Assembly (NCBI GenBank): GCA_046328995.1
Contig: JAXLVN010000001.1
Location: 1,240,001-1,304,000 of the forward strand
Length of the DNA: 64,000 nucleotides
Source: JADJXV01 sp046328995
Lineage (GTDB): Bacteria; Bacteroidota; Ignavibacteria; Kapaibacteriales; UBA961
Reading direction: 5' to 3'
Shown here: positions 17,435-25,804 of the stretch, piece by piece
Numbering within the stretch: the first letter of the stretch is position 1
How the letters are laid out: each line of letters starts with the position of its first letter
Notes under the pieces: model-generated
Database searches by the model: none
Told to the model about the DNA's origin: nothing
What the model saw: only the letters and a program-made list of their open reading frames with translations
Made by a program: the position numbers and the translations under genes

Positions 17435-18948
17435 ATACGACCGAACTTTTCTTCACGGCGGCGCGGCAATATCCGAATACACCTGCATTGCTGGAAGGTT
17501 CGGCGGAGATTCTGTATGCAGACTTAGCACAGGAAGTACAGGGCACGGCATCGTATTTTGCTTCCAAGGGAATCCGTGAAGGCGATCGGGTCTTGGTCGC
17601 TGTTCCGATGAGTATCGACTTCTACCGCGTCGTTCTCGCCTTGCTCTATCTCGGTGCAACAGCAGTCTTTATCGATGAATGGGCAGGTATGGAACGCCTG
17701 AATATGTGTTGCAGAATTGCTGAGTGCAAGGCTATCATCTGCGGTATGAAGGCACGGTTTATTGCTTTATTTTCAAAAGAATTACGAAAAATACCGATCC
17801 ATCTTTCTCTTCGCGGTCGCTCTCGCAAGTCGATTATGATGAATGATGTACCTCCGGAAACTCCTGCACTCATTACCTTTACAACCGGCAGTACAGGCGT
17901 GCCGAAAGCAGCGAATCGTACACACGACTTTTTACAAAAACAGTATAATGCCCTTTTGGAAGAATTGCTTCCTCATCCCAATGACCGCTGCATGTGTACG
18001 CTGCCTATTATCCCGTTTATTCATCTCGGAGTCGGCTGTACGACGATACTTCCGGGCAAGATTGGAGCATCGCCATCCATGAGAAGGCTGCGGGCAATTG
18101 CCGGTGAAATTGAACATAAAAAAGCAACCAAACTCATCGTATCTCCTAATTTTTTAACGCTGCTGGCTCGGCAAGTACTCCACGACTCACGTTCCCTGCC
18201 ACTGCTTGAACGGATTTTTACGGGCGGCGCTCCTGTCTTTCCGAATGATGCTGAATTGTATGAGCGGGCGTTTCCGACGGCCGAGACGACGGTGTTTTAT
18301 GGTTCAACCGAGGCCGAACCGATCAGTTCGATTCGCGCATCCGACCTACATGCCCGCCGGCATGAACTGAGTCGAGGTTTGCCGGTGGGAAGAATTGCCG
18401 GGAAAGCAACAGTACGTATCATCCGTATAACACCCGAGCCCATACCTTCACTACCGAAGGAAGAATTTAACCAACTGATTCTACCTGATGGTGTTATCGG
18501 CGAGATCATCGTCTCCGGCGACCATGTGCTCAAGAACTATTTCAAGAATCCCGAGGCATTTGCGCAGAATAAAATAATCGTCGGGCAAGAAGTTTGGCAC
18601 CGAACATCGGACAGTGGATTTTTGGAGGGCGATCAACTCTACCTGACCGGGCGCTGCAAGCAGATTATTTCATGGAATTCGGAATTGATTCTCCCCTTTC
18701 TCATCGAAAACAAATTGCAATGTATCAATGGAGTTGAGAAGGGTACGATCCTCGAAATTCACGGGCAACTCGTGGTGATTGTGCAAAGCAAGCTGTCCCG
18801 AACACAAATTGAGCATTCTCTCAATGACCTTCCTACTCATACACTTATCATTCTCCCCCGCATTCCGGTCGATAAACGACATAATTCCAAAATTGACTAT
18901 GACGTACTGCGGGAAATGGTCATCAACCGGAACCTAGTCGTTCTCTGA
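17431..18948 (+). CDS. AMP-dependent acyl ligase, OleC-like
   Basis: A 505-residue ANL-superfamily enzyme that would activate a carboxylate as acyl-AMP. The P-loop TFTTGSTGVPKAANRTH is at 149-165, the A5 motif YGSTEAEPIS at 289-298, the hinge region around L-T-G-R-C-K-Q (about 405), and the C-terminal catalytic Lys487 in P-V-D-K-R-H-N-S-K-I-D-Y. A-A-N-R-T-H and the terminal V-D-x-R-H-N-x-K-I-D resemble OleC, the beta-lactone synthetase of long-chain olefin biosynthesis, and allied fatty-acyl ligases. No OleA, OleB or OleD is here, so beta-lactone formation cannot be assumed; a fatty or isoprenoid acid is a likely substrate. It is the last gene of the operon, with an ATGA overlap upstream and a repeat array after it. 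Confidence 0.87.
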   Translation: MNTTELFFTAARQYPNTPALLEGSAEILYADLAQEVQGTASYFASKGIREGDRVLVAVPMSIDFYRVVLALLYLGATAVFIDEWAGMERLNMCCRIAECKAIICGMKARFIALFSKELRKIPIHLSLRGRSRKSIMMNDVPPETPALITFTTGSTGVPKAANRTHDFLQKQYNALLEELLPHPNDRCMCTLPIIPFIHLGVGCTTILPGKIGASPSMRRLRAIAGEIEHKKATKLIVSPNFLTLLARQVLHDSRSLPLLERIFTGGAPVFPNDAELYERAFPTAETTVFYGSTEAEPISSIRASDLHARRHELSRGLPVGRIAGKATVRIIRITPEPIPSLPKEEFNQLILPDGVIGEIIVSGDHVLKNYFKNPEAFAQNKIIVGQEVWHRTSDSGFLEGDQLYLTGRCKQIISWNSELILPFLIENKLQCINGVEKGTILEIHGQLVVIVQSKLSRTQIEHSLNDLPTHTLIILPRIPVDKRHNSKIDYDVLREMVINRNLVVL

Positions 18949-18998
18949 GTTTTATGCGGGCGCGTTCATGGGCTAAAAAAATCACCGGCGGGATGATA

Positions 18999-19430
18999 TT
19001 TATCTGCGTACATCATAAGAAATCATACAAAATCAGCGTGCCATTCCCCAGCAATGTCAATTTTTAACACAAAGGACACGAAGGTAACCACAAAGTACAC
19101 AACAAAATTAGGTGTATTTACAGTGTACTTTGTGGAGTATCTTTGAGAACTTTGTGTTAAAAAAAGTCACAAGCTGAATTCCTGATAATTTATCAGCGAA
19201 TATCATAGAATATCATAAAAAAATCAGCGTGCCATTACCCAGCAATGTCAATTTTTAACACAAAGCACACGAAGGTAACCACAAAGTACACAACAAAATT
19301 AGGTGTATTTATAGTGTACTTTGTGGAGTATCTTTGAGAACTTTGTGGTAAAAAAAGTCACAAGCTGAAATCCTGATAATTTATCTGCGAAAATCATAGA
19401 ATATCATCGAAAATCAGCGTGCCATTCTTC
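18999..19430. repeat. Right array of the palindromic repeat family
   Basis: Anchor GCGTGCCAT ends at 19044, 19235 and 19425, giving two full units of 191 and 190 bases in the same orientation as the left array. These copies keep the whole palindrome: TTTTTAACACAAAG(G/C)ACACG, then AACCACAAAGTACACAA, a short spacer, then TGTACTTTGTGGAGTATC and TTTGAGAACTTTGTG. The two units are almost identical to one another. No gene is seen between the ligase stop (18948) and the PhnB-type gene at 19618. Confidence 0.85.
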
Positions 19431-19617
19431 AGACTTCCACCAATTTCAAAATAACTGCTCAAAAATTAATTCAATTTTTAATTTCATCATTTCATTACTG
19501 ACATAGTGTTGTCAATCGAGGGCGGTAATTTTGCACCGTCGGAACCAATCAGCGGGTATTTTTATGGTTTCCGCACGACTCAATCTTATTTTTTATCTCT
19601 ATATTGCGGAGTGTATC

Positions 19618-20055
19618 ATGGCAACTCTTAGTCCATATTTGAACTTCAACGGAAACACCGAGGAAGCGTTCAATTTCTATAAATCTGTTTTTGGCGGTGA
19701 ATTCGCGACTCTTCAGCGCTTCAAAGACGTTCCCGGTCTTCCCGGCACAGAGAATATGTCGGAGGCGGACGGACAGAAAATCATGCATGTATCGCTGCCA
19801 ATTGGCAATGGCGTCAGCTTGATGGCATCAGACTCAATGGAGTCGTTTGGGCATTCGCTCACTGTGGGTAATAATTTCTATATTTCCATCAATGCCGACA
19901 GTGAAGCTGAAGCCGGCGAACTCTTCACCAAGCTTTCGGGTGGAGGAAACGTGCAAATGGAAATGCAGAAAACCTTCTGGGGGGCGTATTTCGGAATGTG
20001 CACCGATCAATTCGGTATTCAATGGATGATTAATTACGACTATAACCAACAATAA
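19618..20055 (+). CDS. PhnB-type VOC/glyoxalase-like protein
   Basis: A 145-residue protein. The ATG at 19618 is chosen for its GGAG ribosome site (GCGGAGTGTATCATG); the upstream in-frame extension lacks family sequence. It begins MATLSPYLNFNGNTEEAFNFYKSVFGG, the usual opening of PhnB/3-demethylubiquinone-like VOC proteins, and ends G-M-C-T-D-Q-F-G-I-Q-W-M-I-N-Y. The genuine activity of this family is mostly unknown; despite the name, there is no evidence of a phosphonate role here. The paralogue at 20079 follows after 23 bases, so the two are probably cotranscribed. Confidence 0.88.
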   Translation: MATLSPYLNFNGNTEEAFNFYKSVFGGEFATLQRFKDVPGLPGTENMSEADGQKIMHVSLPIGNGVSLMASDSMESFGHSLTVGNNFYISINADSEAEAGELFTKLSGGGNVQMEMQKTFWGAYFGMCTDQFGIQWMINYDYNQQ

Positions 20056-20078
20056 TTCCAACCTTTTATTATCTCAAC

Positions 20079-20555
20079 ATGGATAACATTACATCAACCG
20101 GTACGCAGAAGATAGCACCGTACTTATGGTTCAATGGCAATCTTCAGGAAGCGGTCGAGTTCTACACTTCGACTTTCAAGAATTCCAGAATTATCAGCAT
20201 GAACATTTTCCCCGAAAAATTCTCAATGGCAGTATTTGAGCTTGAGGGCTTACAATTCATGGCACTTGACGGCGGTCCGCATTATGAATTCTCCCCTGCT
20301 GTTTCATTCTACGTTCCTTGCGATACACAAGATGAAATCGATCAACTATGGGATGCCTTCATCCAAGGAGGAGGCTCAGAGCTTCAATGTGGCTGGCTCA
20401 CGGATAAATTCGGTGTTACGTGGCAGATAATCCCTTCAATTTTAAGCACGTTAATGACCGATCCGAATCCTGCAAAGTCTGCTCCCGTAGTGCAGGCGAT
20501 GCTCAAAATGAAAAAAATGATTATCGATGACTTACTTCAAGCATATAATCAATAG
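20079..20555 (+). CDS. PhnB/3-dmu-9_3-mt VOC-family protein
   Basis: A 158-residue VOC protein beginning with MDNITSTGTQKIAPYLWFNG. It has E-A-V-E-F-Y-T-S-T-F-K-N-S, F-M-A-L-D-G-G-P-H-Y-E-F, and a C-terminal C-G-W-L-T-D-K-F-G-V-T-W-Q-I-I-P, all matching the 3-demethylubiquinone-9 3-methyltransferase-like domain family. That name is historical and such proteins lack a SAM-binding fold. It sits in tandem with another PhnB-type gene and 44 bases ahead of a MATE exporter, a grouping that might handle small toxic molecules, though nothing in the sequence proves it. Confidence 0.88.
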   Translation: MDNITSTGTQKIAPYLWFNGNLQEAVEFYTSTFKNSRIISMNIFPEKFSMAVFELEGLQFMALDGGPHYEFSPAVSFYVPCDTQDEIDQLWDAFIQGGGSELQCGWLTDKFGVTWQIIPSILSTLMTDPNPAKSAPVVQAMLKMKKMIIDDLLQAYNQ

Positions 20556-20599
20556 CATCGTTTACCTCCGTACTTCATGTAGAATTTAGACGTTACATC

Positions 20600-21997
20600 A
20601 TGCCATCCCAACAAACTCCATTTCGTATTGCGACAATATTCACATTCATCAAAGAATCGCTTAATAGTGAAGAGCGCGATTATACCCAGGGAAGCATCAG
20701 AACAGCAGTATTTCTACTTGCTATTCCGATGATTCTTGAGCTAAGCTTGGAAGGTGTCTTTGCGCTGGTCGATATTTTTTTCGTCAGCAAGCTTGGTCCT
20801 AATGCCATTGCTACTGTAGGACTTACCGAGTCAGTAATTACCATTGTCTATTCCGTGGCAATTGGACTCAGCGTGGCGGCGACGGCAATTGTCGCCCGCA
20901 GAATTGGCGAAAAAGACCCCGAAGCAGCGTCTTTAGCCGGCGCGCAATCGCTTGTCGTAGGTGCGGTGGTCACGATTGTCACCACGCTCGTAGGACTCTT
21001 TTTTGCCGGAGATATTCTGGCGATGATGGGAGCAAGCGAAGAGGTGGTGCGTGAGGGTACAATGTTCACCCGGGTGATGTTCGCCGGGAGTGCATCGATC
21101 ATGTTTATCTTCCTGATCAACGGCATCTTCCGTGGCGCCGGTAATGCGGCAATGGCGATGAAAAGCTTGTGGGTAGCAAGTATTATTAACATCATACTTT
21201 GCCCTATCTTTATTCATTTTTTCGGGCTCACGGGTGCGGCAATTGCGACGGTCATCGGGCGCACATCGGGAGTACTCTATCAATGCTATCACCTCTTTCG
21301 GGGGCATGGTATTATCAAATTCAAACGCCATCATTTTCAAGCACATAAAGAAATTATCTCGTCTATTATTGCGATTGGTTGGCCGGCGACATTGCAGTTT
21401 ATTATAGCGAGTGGAAGCTGGATTTTACTTGCAAAATTAGTCGCCGAGACCGGTGGCACCGACGCATCGGCAGGGTATCAGATAGCCGTGAGGAATTTTG
21501 TGTTCTTTATCCTGCCGGCGTGGGGACTCAGCAATGCAGCCGCCACGCTCGTCGGACAGAATCTCGGGGCGAAACAGATCGAACGTGCTGAAAAAAGCGT
21601 ACAGATTGCTGCACTCTACAACAGCATTTTTATGGGTTCGGTCATGCTGCTCTTCCTCTTCGGCGCTCATCCGATTATCCATTTTTTCACCAATGATGAA
21701 GCGGTCGCCAAATTTGGGATACTGTCGTTGCAAATAATAGGTTCGGGGTATATCTTCTACGGTATCGGCATGGTGATGACGCAGGCACTCAACGGTGCAG
21801 GCGACACGCGCACGCCGACGATTATCAATTTTGTAGGGTTCTGGTTGTTTCAGATTCCGCTCGGGTATTTTCTTGCCAAAGGACTGTATATGGGATCAAC
21901 GGGAGCGTTTATCGCGATACCGGTCGCCGAGTCGTTTATCGGGCTTGTGGCGTGGTATCACTTCTCCAAGGGGCGATGGAAATCATTAAAAATTTAG
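20600..21997 (+). CDS. MATE-family multidrug/metabolite exporter
   Basis: A 465-residue inner-membrane protein with twelve hydrophobic segments arranged as two repeats. A-I-P-M-I-L-E-L-S-L-E-G-V-F-A-L-V-D-I-F-F-V, A-T-V-G-L-T-E-S and G-N-A-A-M-A-M are characteristic of NorM/DinF-type exporters, as is the second-half Q-N-L-G-A-K and Q-A-L-N-G-A-G-D-T-R-T-P. Such proteins export cationic drugs or metabolites against Na+ or H+ gradients. There is no adjacent regulator, so the substrate is open. It reads in the same direction as the PhnB pair and may share their transcript; the hairpin repeat at 22022 follows the stop. Confidence 0.92.
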   Translation: MPSQQTPFRIATIFTFIKESLNSEERDYTQGSIRTAVFLLAIPMILELSLEGVFALVDIFFVSKLGPNAIATVGLTESVITIVYSVAIGLSVAATAIVARRIGEKDPEAASLAGAQSLVVGAVVTIVTTLVGLFFAGDILAMMGASEEVVREGTMFTRVMFAGSASIMFIFLINGIFRGAGNAAMAMKSLWVASIINIILCPIFIHFFGLTGAAIATVIGRTSGVLYQCYHLFRGHGIIKFKRHHFQAHKEIISSIIAIGWPATLQFIIASGSWILLAKLVAETGGTDASAGYQIAVRNFVFFILPAWGLSNAAATLVGQNLGAKQIERAEKSVQIAALYNSIFMGSVMLLFLFGAHPIIHFFTNDEAVAKFGILSLQIIGSGYIFYGIGMVMTQALNGAGDTRTPTIINFVGFWLFQIPLGYFLAKGLYMGSTGAFIAIPVAESFIGLVAWYHFSKGRWKSLKI

Positions 21998-22021
21998 TTA
22001 TCCACAATAGATTAGAATGTA

Positions 22022-22132
22022 TGTCATTCTGAGGGAGTCGCATAGGCCGAAGAATCGAAACCTGATGATGTCGTAATGCCATGACTTTACAGCAAGTTTC
22101 GATTCTTCACCCTAAGAAGGGTTCAGAATGAC
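22022..22132. repeat. 111-bp hairpin repeat, copy 1
   Basis: Terminal arms TGTCATTCTGA and TCAGAATGACA are perfect inverses. An inner pair AAGAATCGAAAC / GTTTCGATTCTT extends the fold, so the whole element can form a cruciform. A second copy lies at 23468-23577. It has no coding capacity and looks like a MITE or REP-type element. Confidence 0.85.
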
Positions 22133-22199
22133 AGCATTATTATAAATTCGTTACGATTAAATTTATATCTGCATTATTATCAAGCAATTACATACAATT

Positions 22200-22766
22200 A
22201 TGCGCAAGTTAAAATTACAAATGCAGGTCTCGGTCGATGGTTATGTCGCCGGACTAAATGGTGAAATGGGCTGGATGACCTGGAATTGGGACGACGCCCT
22301 GAAGAATTATGTCTCAGAATTAACGGATAGTATTGACAGCATTGTTATCGGCCGAAAGCTCGCCGAAGGGTTTATTCCGTATTGGGCGGGCGTCGCCGGA
22401 GATGACAACAATCCCGAACAGCCGTTCGGCAAGCTCATGACCGACACACCAAAAGTCGTTTTTTCTCAAACGCTTAGTGAATCTCCATGGGAGAATACTA
22501 TAGTAGCAACGGGCGATCTGGTTGATGAAATAAATCGTCTCAAGCAGCAGGATGGTAAAGATATGATGACATATGGTGGCGCGAGCTTGGCGGCGAATCT
22601 ACTTCGACATAATCTCATTGATGAGTATCATCTTTTTATCAATCCGACGGCAATTGGTCGCGGCCTTTCGATATATGCAAATTTAGAGGAGAATCTCAAG
22701 CTCCGGCTTGTGCGTTCTCAGGCATTTGAGTGTGGAATTGTCGTGCTGTGTTATCAGCCGGAATAG
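22200..22766 (+). CDS. Dihydrofolate-reductase-like protein (RibD C-terminal domain)
   Basis: A 188-residue single-domain protein of the RibD_C/DHFR-like fold: MRKLKLQMQVSVDGYVAG, then S-I-V-I-G-R-K-L-A-E-G, V-V-F-S-Q-T-L, D-M-M-T-Y-G-G-A-S-L-A and D-E-Y-H-L-F-I-N-P-T-A-I-G-R-G. This fold binds NADPH in RibD and DHFR, but the stand-alone YwjB/YyaP-like group has no established substrate. It is one of two tandem paralogues (next start 32 bases after this stop) that lie between the two hairpin repeats. Confidence 0.88.
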   Translation: MRKLKLQMQVSVDGYVAGLNGEMGWMTWNWDDALKNYVSELTDSIDSIVIGRKLAEGFIPYWAGVAGDDNNPEQPFGKLMTDTPKVVFSQTLSESPWENTIVATGDLVDEINRLKQQDGKDMMTYGGASLAANLLRHNLIDEYHLFINPTAIGRGLSIYANLEENLKLRLVRSQAFECGIVVLCYQPE

Positions 22767-22798
22767 TAATTGAACATCTATAAACTGAACATCGTACA

Positions 22799-23365
22799 AT
22801 GCGCAAACTAGTACTCTTTATGCACACGTCCCTCGATGGGTATGTCGCTCGCCCGATGGGAGAAATGGACTGGATACATGTGAACGACGAGATGTTTGAC
22901 TTTGCAGATCGTCAGACTCAGGATGCCGATCTCGCCATCTATGGTCGTAGAACGTTCAATATGATGGAGAGTTATTGGCCGACGGCGGCGGAGAATCCAC
23001 GTGCGACAAAACATGATATCATTCATTCTGCCTGGTATCGCAGTGTAGGCAAAATTGTATTCTCAACAACACTCGAACATTCGAATTCTCCGCTCACTCA
23101 GATACGTAGTGAATTCAACCATCAGGAAATACAAGATCTTAAAACCCAAAACGGCAAAAATATCCTGATGTTTGGCAGCCCAAGTATTGCTCACCTTTTG
23201 ATGCAGCATCACCTCATCGATGACTATTGGCTGTTTGTCAATCCTATCCTTCTGGGTAAAGGGTTGCCGCTATTTACTACTACAAAACAAATTACCCGCC
23301 TCCGCCTCGAAGAATGCACGACCTTCTCATCCGGTGTGATCGGTATGCACTATGTGAAGCGGTAG
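22799..23365 (+). CDS. Dihydrofolate-reductase-like protein (RibD C-terminal domain), paralogue
   Basis: Also 188 residues and clearly homologous to its upstream neighbour: MRKLVLFMHTSLDGYVARPM, A-I-Y-G-R-R-T-F-N-M-M-E, K-I-V-F-S-T-T-L, N-I-L-M-F-G-S-P-S-I-A and D-D-Y-W-L-F-V-N-P-I-L-L-G-K-G. The pair differs mainly in the 40-100 region, so the duplication is not recent. NADPH-dependent reduction of an unknown compound is the family expectation. A good intrinsic terminator follows 23 bases after the stop and ends the transcript. Confidence 0.88.
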   Translation: MRKLVLFMHTSLDGYVARPMGEMDWIHVNDEMFDFADRQTQDADLAIYGRRTFNMMESYWPTAAENPRATKHDIIHSAWYRSVGKIVFSTTLEHSNSPLTQIRSEFNHQEIQDLKTQNGKNILMFGSPSIAHLLMQHHLIDDYWLFVNPILLGKGLPLFTTTKQITRLRLEECTTFSSGVIGMHYVKR

Positions 23366-23387
23366 TTGTGTGTTTGAGGGAGATAAC

Positions 23388-23423
23388 AAAAAAAAGACGA
23401 ACCTTACAGTTCGTCTTTTTTTT
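23388..23423 (+). terminator. Rho-independent terminator after the RibD-like pair
   Basis: The stem AAAAAAAGACGAAC pairs with GTTCGTCTTTTTTTT around a six-base loop (CTTACA) and ends in a T run. Because the A tract mirrors the T tract it could also act in the opposite direction. Confidence 0.9.
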
Positions 23424-23467
23424 GTTTCATCATAGTAATCTCTATCTTATACGAAAATAGATTAGTA

Positions 23468-23577
23468 TGTCATTCTGAAGGAGTCTTCGACTGAAGAATC
23501 GAAACGTGATTATAACGTAAAAGCATGACCATTCAGCCAGTTTCGATTCTTCACCCTAAGAAGGGTTCAGAATGACA
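23468..23577. repeat. 110-bp hairpin repeat, copy 2
   Basis: Same terminal arms (TGTCATTCTGA / TCAGAATGACA) and the same inner AAGAATCGAAAC / GTTTCGATTCTT arms as at 22022-22132, in the same orientation. The middle differs more than the ends. It lies between the terminator and the PhnA-like gene. Confidence 0.85.
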
Positions 23578-23624
23578 GCATTTTGGTTTTTGATAAATAC
23601 GCTACTTTTAAATTCATATCGGAA

Positions 23625-23849
23625 TTACTTCTTCTTTAAAAACATCGTCTTGAGTACGATGCTCATGCCATCGACTTTGCAATCGACTTCTTCATCATTA
23701 TCCGTAAGACGGATTTTCTTGATGACGGTACCTTGCTTGAGATTCACGGACGAACCTTTCACTTTCAAGTCTTTGATTAACGTAACCGTATCACCTGTTG
23801 CCAATACCTTGCCATTGCAGTCTTTTACGACTACTTCCTGATCGTCCAT
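23625..23849 (-). CDS. PhnA/YjdM C-terminal domain protein, without the zinc ribbon
   Basis: A 74-residue protein matching the C-terminal half of PhnA (YjdM): V-K-D-C-N-G-K-V-L-A-T-G-D-T-V, then I-K-D-L-K-V-K-G-S-S and D-C-K-V-D-G-M-S-I-V-L-K. Full-length PhnA (about 110 residues) has an N-terminal Cys4 zinc ribbon, absent here. Upstream sequence is AGGAGATGAAAATGG: the first ATG touches the AGGAG, while the second (23849) has normal spacing, so I use the second. PhnA is named from the phosphonate cluster but is not needed for phosphonate use, and its function is unknown. Short C-terminal-only versions are a known architecture, so this need not be a truncation. Confidence 0.85.
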   Translation of the reverse strand: MDDQEVVVKDCNGKVLATGDTVTLIKDLKVKGSSVNLKQGTVIKKIRLTDNDEEVDCKVDGMSIVLKTMFLKKK

Positions 23850-23890
23850 TTTCATCTCCTAATTAATTTAACTATAATAATTTTCGTCAG

Positions 23891-25804
23891 TTACGGCTTT
23901 GCAAGTCCGGCGAAAAGACTCATCACCTCACTGACATTCATCACACCTTTGTCGCCTACTCCGTGTTCGCGGAGGGAAACCTGTCCATTTTCCGCTTCAC
24001 GCTTGCCGATGATGAGGGCAAACGGCACTTTTTTCTGTTCGCTCTCAGCAATTTTCCGTTGAATTTTCTCCGAACGGTCATCATATTTCACTCGGTAGCC
24101 GCATGCTTCTAATTGCGCTACGAGACCGGCGGCATATTCTTTTTGGTCGTCCGAGATTGGGAGCACGCTCACCTGCACCGGCGAGAGCCAGAACGGGAAA
24201 TTGCCGGCGTAGTGTTCGATTAAGATACTCAGGAAACGCTCCATCGAGCCAAACGGCGCGCGGTGGATAATCACCGGTTTGTGTTTTTGATTGTCGGCGC
24301 CGGTATATTCTAATTCAAATCTATCCGGCATCACGTAATCAACCTGCACGGTACCGAGCTGCCATTTACGACCGATTGCATCTTTAACGATGAAGTCGAT
24401 TTTCGGTCCGTAGAAGGCCGCTTCGCCTTCACCGATGAAGTATTCGAGTCCCATTTCATCTGCGACTTCTTTGATTTCTCGTTGGGAGCGTTCCCATAAC
24501 TCAAGGTCACCACCGTATTTATTGGGATTGTCATCGCGGAAAGAGAGGCGTGTGGTCACGTCCATGCCGAAGGTCTTGAAAACGTAATTTGTTAATTCGA
24601 CTACTTCCTTGATTTCATTCTTTAATTGATCGTGCATACAGTAGATATGCGCGTCGTCTTGGGTAAAGCCGCGCACGCGGGAGAGACCGTTTAATTCACC
24701 GGACTGTTCGTAGCGATAGACCGTGCCGAACTCCGCGAGACGCACCGGTAAGTCACGATAACTTCTCGGCTTAGACGAATAAATCTGATGATGATGCGGA
24801 CAGTTCATCGGCTTGAGCAGGTATTCTTCGTCATCGACGACGATAGGAGCGAACTGCGAATCAGCGTAATAGGGATAGTGTCCGGATGTTTTATAGAGGT
24901 TGAGATTCCCGATATGCGGCGTGATGACTTCCTGATATCCGCGTTGTTTCTGGAGATTACGGAGGAAATCTTCGAGCGTACGGCGGATGATGGTACCATT
25001 GGGCAGCCATACGGGCAGTCCACCACCGATAGTCGGCGTAATCATGAATAATTCCAATTCTTTACCAAGCTTGCGGTGGTCGCGGCGTTCGGCTTCTTCG
25101 CGCAGGCGGATGAACTCGTCGAGCTGTTCTTTTTTAGGGAAGGCAATACCATAGATACGGGTTAATTGCTTGCGCTTTTCATCTCCGCGCCAGTACGCGC
25201 CGGCGATCGAGAGAAGTTTTGGGAATTTAATTGCACCGGTAGAAGGAACATGTGTACCGCGGCATAAGTCTATGAAATTCCCTTGTTTATAGAGAGTAAT
25301 TTCACTTCCTTTGAGTCCGTCGAGGAGTTCTAATTTATATTCATCTCCTTTTTCCGTAAAGTATTGGACAGCATCTTCCCAAGAGATTTCGACGCGTTCG
25401 AAGGCAGAATTCTGTTTGACGAGTTCTTTCATTTTTGCTTCAATGACCGGTAAATCCTCGACGGAGAGTTTTTTCCCGTTTGGCAGGTCAACATCATAAT
25501 AAAATCCATTTTCAATCGGCGGTCCGATACCGAATTTCACACCGGCATAGAGTGATTCGAGCGCTTCGGCCATAAGGTGGGCTGTTGAGTGCCAGAAGAT
25601 TTGTCGTCCGTCTTCATCATTAAACGTCACAATACGGATTGCGGCATCGTTCGTAATTGGGCGGGATAAGTCATAGGGAACGTTATCGACAAAAATACCG
25701 AGGGCGACGCGGGCGAGGCCTTCGGAGATAGATTTGGCAATTTCCATACCGGAAGTGCCATCGGGGAATTGACGGACTATACCGTCGGGGAACGTAATAT
25801 TCAT
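23891..25804 (-). CDS. thrS: Threonyl-tRNA synthetase
   Basis: A 637-residue class II aminoacyl-tRNA synthetase, complete for the family. In order: an N-terminal TGS domain (MNITFPDGIVRQFPDGTSG), the editing domain with H-S-T-A-H-L-M-A and C-R-G-T-H-V-P-S-T-G, class II motif 1 region, M-N-C-P-H-H-H, motif 2 in V-Y-R-Y-E-Q-S-G-E-L-N-G-L-S-R-V-R-G-F-T-Q-D, and motif 3 H-R-A-P-F-G-S-M-E-R-F. The anticodon-binding domain with V-P-F-A-L-I-I-G-K-R-E closes the protein. It charges tRNA-Thr and edits Ser-tRNA-Thr. I see no T-box leader in the 480 bases upstream. infC and ribosomal genes, common neighbours elsewhere, are absent. Confidence 0.98.
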   Translation of the reverse strand: MNITFPDGIVRQFPDGTSGMEIAKSISEGLARVALGIFVDNVPYDLSRPITNDAAIRIVTFNDEDGRQIFWHSTAHLMAEALESLYAGVKFGIGPPIENGFYYDVDLPNGKKLSVEDLPVIEAKMKELVKQNSAFERVEISWEDAVQYFTEKGDEYKLELLDGLKGSEITLYKQGNFIDLCRGTHVPSTGAIKFPKLLSIAGAYWRGDEKRKQLTRIYGIAFPKKEQLDEFIRLREEAERRDHRKLGKELELFMITPTIGGGLPVWLPNGTIIRRTLEDFLRNLQKQRGYQEVITPHIGNLNLYKTSGHYPYYADSQFAPIVVDDEEYLLKPMNCPHHHQIYSSKPRSYRDLPVRLAEFGTVYRYEQSGELNGLSRVRGFTQDDAHIYCMHDQLKNEIKEVVELTNYVFKTFGMDVTTRLSFRDDNPNKYGGDLELWERSQREIKEVADEMGLEYFIGEGEAAFYGPKIDFIVKDAIGRKWQLGTVQVDYVMPDRFELEYTGADNQKHKPVIIHRAPFGSMERFLSILIEHYAGNFPFWLSPVQVSVLPISDDQKEYAAGLVAQLEACGYRVKYDDRSEKIQRKIAESEQKKVPFALIIGKREAENGQVSLREHGVGDKGVMNVSEVMSLFAGLAKP

